From the NCBI GenBank assembly GCA_028284065.1, contig JANQSJ010000010.1, positions 1 through 64,000 on the forward strand: a stretch of DNA of 64,000 nt, written 5' to 3'. A model generated the notes under the pieces. The model worked only from the letters and a program-made list of their open reading frames with translations. It ran no database searches and was not told the DNA's origin. Numbering within the stretch: the first letter of the stretch is position 1; every line of letters begins with the position of its first letter. A program made the position numbers and the translations under genes. Shown here piece after piece: positions 62,305 to 64,000 of this stretch. Source of the DNA: Parvularculaceae bacterium. GTDB lineage: Bacteria > Pseudomonadota > Alphaproteobacteria > Caulobacterales > Parvularculaceae.

Positions 62305-62792
62305 GCTCCGATCTCCGAAACCTCTTCACCCCTCGCCTGCGCTTCCGGCTGACGCGGCGCATTCACCGAGGCCGCGCCGAGGACCCGCCGCGCGACGACA
62401 TCTTCAAGCGTGATGGCGTTGAGGAAAATTTCGATCTGGCGGCCTAGCTCGTCCCAAAGGTCATGGGTGAGGCAGCGCGCTGAGCCGCCCCGGCAGCCGA
62501 TGTCCGAGCCCGGCGAACAGGCGGTCGTCCGGATCTCTTCATCCACTGCGGCGACGATGTCGGCGATGCGAATCTCCTGCGCCGCGCGGGCGAGCCCGTA
62601 TCCGCCATTGGCGCCGCGGACGCTCGCCACTAGTCCCGCGCGCCGCAGTTTCGACAGGATCTGGTCGAGATAGTCCGGAGAAATTCCCTGGCGCAGCGCG
62701 ATCTCGGACGCAGGGATCGCTCGGCCATCGCTATAGGCCGCGATATCCGACATCGCCTGCACGGCGTACCGCCCTTTGGTTGTCAACTTCAA
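62301..62792 (-). CDS. iscR: Rrf2 family Fe-S regulator, IscR-like
   Basis: The 163-residue protein has the Rrf2 winged helix (KLTTKGRYAVQAMSDIAAY, ISPDYLDQILSKLRRAGLVASVRGANGGYGLA). Its cluster ligands Cys92, Cys100, Cys107 and His110 (CSPGSDIGCRGGSARCLTH) fit the IscR pattern. It senses Fe-S status and represses the operon it heads. The start codon is TTG at 62790-62792 with no clear RBS, suggesting low expression. The last ~25 residues are hydrophilic. A shorter start is impossible without losing the helix. Confidence 0.95.
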   Translation of the reverse strand: MKLTTKGRYAVQAMSDIAAYSDGRAIPASEIALRQGISPDYLDQILSKLRRAGLVASVRGANGGYGLARAAQEIRIADIVAAVDEEIRTTACSPGSDIGCRGGSARCLTHDLWDELGRQIEIFLNAITLEDVVARRVLGAASVNAPRQPEAQARGEEVSEIGA

Positions 62793-63138
62793 GAGACTAA
62801 TTCACTTTTTTATTCAGGGCCTTAGCGCCCCTATTTAACCCTAAGACTACAAACGGGCAGAGACCAAGTGCGTTCGAAAGAACCGTTTCCTGAGTACCCG
62901 CTTTTCCGCCCGCCGCCACCATTCGCCAGTGTTGCCGATTGACGACAGACGCCGAATTCCCTGTGGCGCCAGCGCGATAACGTGGTATCCGGCCGCCTTC
63001 CCGCAGCTATGCGATGTATTAAACCTGACCGTGACAGTCAACATTAATCGGCGCTGAAGGGCGATGCTCCGAAAACCTTGGGGAATCGCATGCGCCTAAG
63101 TGGACTATTCCGGTCGGATATGGAGGACGCCAGATCCG
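62793..63138. promoter_or_regulatory. divergent promoter region iscR/hydrolase
   Basis: The 346-bp region lies between the leftward suf operon and the rightward alpha/beta hydrolase gene. The stretch next to iscR (62793-62850; ACTAATTCACTTTTTTATTC, CCTATTTAACCC) is AT-rich and is the likely suf promoter and operator region. I could not fix an IscR or RirA box by eye. The part towards 63000-63060 contains CGCAGCTATGCGATG and AACATTAATCGG. I see no RNA gene. Confidence 0.45.
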
Positions 63139-63807
63139 ATGCCAGAAGTCGTGTTCGCCGGGCCGGAAGGCCGCCTTGAAGGCCAATATCAGAAAGGCAG
63201 GGGCCAAACCCCGCCCGTGGCGCTCATTCTCCACCCGCATCCGCTGTTCGGCGGCACGATGAACAACCGCATCTGCTACGAGATGTACAACATGTTCGCC
63301 CGCCACGGATTTTCGGTGCTCCGGTTCAACTTCCGCGGCGTCGGCCGTAGCCAGGGCGAATACGACCAGGGCCAGGGGGAGCTCGCCGACGCGGCGACCG
63401 CGCTTGACTATGTGCAGCAGCTCAATCCGAACGCGCCCTTCGCCTGGGTCGGCGGGTTTTCGTTCGGCTCCTGGATCGGCATGCAGCTTTTGATGCGCCG
63501 GCCGGAGATTGTCGGCTTCATCTGCGCGTCGACCGCGGCGAATCTCTATGACTTCACTTTTCTCGCCCCCTGCCCGTCATCGGGCGTCATCATCCACGGC
63601 TCAGAAGACCGCATCTGCCCGCCGGACGAGACGCGTCTTATGGTCGAACGCACCCGCACCCAGAAAGGCCGCAAGATCGAATTCCAGGTGCTGGAAGGCG
63701 CGGACCATTTCATGGAGTCCGACGTGGAGGGATTTATCGGCATGGCGGAAGCGTATCTGGAGCCGCGCCTCGCCTATCCGCAGCCGGAAGGTCCGCATAT
63801 TGAATAA
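63139..63807 (+). CDS. alpha/beta hydrolase
   Basis: The 222-residue alpha/beta hydrolase has ALILHPHPLFGGTMNNRICYEMYNMF, FNFRGVGRSQGEYDQG, the nucleophile Ser in GGFSFGSWIGM, the HGSEDRICPP Asp region and GADHFMESD with the His. It belongs to the small hydrolases often found divergent from alphaproteobacterial suf operons. The substrate is unknown and no signal peptide is seen. The ATG at 63139 follows GGAGGACGCCAGATCC; a reading from 63100 has no support. Confidence 0.9.
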   Translation: MPEVVFAGPEGRLEGQYQKGRGQTPPVALILHPHPLFGGTMNNRICYEMYNMFARHGFSVLRFNFRGVGRSQGEYDQGQGELADAATALDYVQQLNPNAPFAWVGGFSFGSWIGMQLLMRRPEIVGFICASTAANLYDFTFLAPCPSSGVIIHGSEDRICPPDETRLMVERTRTQKGRKIEFQVLEGADHFMESDVEGFIGMAEAYLEPRLAYPQPEGPHIE

Positions 63808-63834
63808 ATGGGGCCTGCGCGCGCGTCGCGCCGG

Positions 63835-64000
63835 TCATTCGGCGGCGAGGCGGCGATAGACGATCGCGCCGAAAGCCGTCTGCGCGGCGAAGGCGACGAA
63901 TTGAAAAGCGGCCTGACTGAGCGCGGCGATGACTGACAGGAGCCCGCCCGCAGCCGCAAGCGCGCCCCCGAAGGACGCCAAGAGCGCGGCGACGGCCTCG
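63835..64000 (-). CDS. partial membrane protein (3' end only)
   Basis: Fifty-four residues and the stop codon are inside the window; the rest lies beyond base 64000. The visible part is hydrophobic and Ala-rich (SFGGALAAAGGLLSVIAAL, then FQFVAFAAQTAFGAIVYRRL), probably one or two membrane segments ending in a short basic tail. It faces the alpha/beta hydrolase gene tail to tail with a 27-bp gap. The family cannot be determined. Confidence 0.65.
   Translation of the reverse strand, partial: EAVAALLASFGGALAAAGGLLSVIAALSQAAFQFVAFAAQTAFGAIVYRRLAAE

Overview
The window looks like a chromosomal segment of a free-living, aerobic, high-GC alphaproteobacterium. The reasons are the gene order of the SUF operon (iscR, iscS-like, sufB, sufC, sufD, sufS, sufT, sufA), the petA-petB-petC order, the C-terminal zinc-finger SecA next to a divergent PpiC-type foldase, a ComF/glutaredoxin/nitrilase/DUF1178 block, and an XrtA-type exopolysaccharide cluster. 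The gene style suggests a Hyphomonadaceae/Parvularculales relative. That placement is inference, because no rRNA or other marker lies in the window. I see no rRNA, tRNA or CRISPR array.

Region by region. 0.1-5.3 kb is a leftward block: DUF1178 protein, Nit-type amidase, glutaredoxin, ComF, and three TadE/TadG-like pseudopilus-associated proteins, one carrying a von Willebrand A domain. 5.7-16.3 kb is mostly core: methyltransferase, a lone Flp pilin, MutT, a large PpiC foldase, SecA, aspartate-semialdehyde dehydrogenase, RarD-like transporter, hotdog thioesterase and epoxide hydrolase.

16.5-28 kb is the accessory part. A DUF418 membrane protein is followed by a frameshifted tyrosine recombinase, a TetR regulator, a CHRD protein, and a four-gene rightward operon: a lipoprotein with a haem-binding motif and a Vgb-like propeller, two small membrane proteins, and a membrane-anchored FAH-fold enzyme. 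A membrane-bound winged-helix/TPR regulator follows, divergent from an S41 peptidase lipoprotein. The right end carries a 130-bp palindromic repeat and a hairpin. Third codon positions here are visibly less GC-rich than in the flanks, and the four-gene operon matches no system I know. This is the best candidate for undescribed biology.

28-36.4 kb returns to housekeeping: serine beta-lactamase-like hydrolase, DsbA/HCCA-isomerase-like protein, the cytochrome bc1 complex with a clear terminator, TrmL, HemF, a small membrane protein and a nitrilase. 36.4-52.7 kb is a mostly leftward exopolysaccharide cluster of the kind normally associated with exosortase XrtA: glycosyltransferase, FemAB-like, DUF3473 deacetylase, AAA ATPase, outer-membrane barrel, tyrosine autokinase, chain-length determinant, Wza-like lipoprotein, TPR protein and initiating sugar transferase. 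A divergent glycosyltransferase-deacetylase fusion completes it. No exosortase or PEP-CTERM substrate is present in the window.

52.7-62.8 kb carries an orphan FliO-like protein, a TfoX-domain protein with a histone-like basic tail, and the SUF iron-sulfur operon led by an Rrf2/IscR regulator. The operon contains four extra genes (DUF1330, a small uncharacterised protein, an exported cupin and an exported RidA). A divergent alpha/beta hydrolase and the 3' end of a membrane protein close the window.
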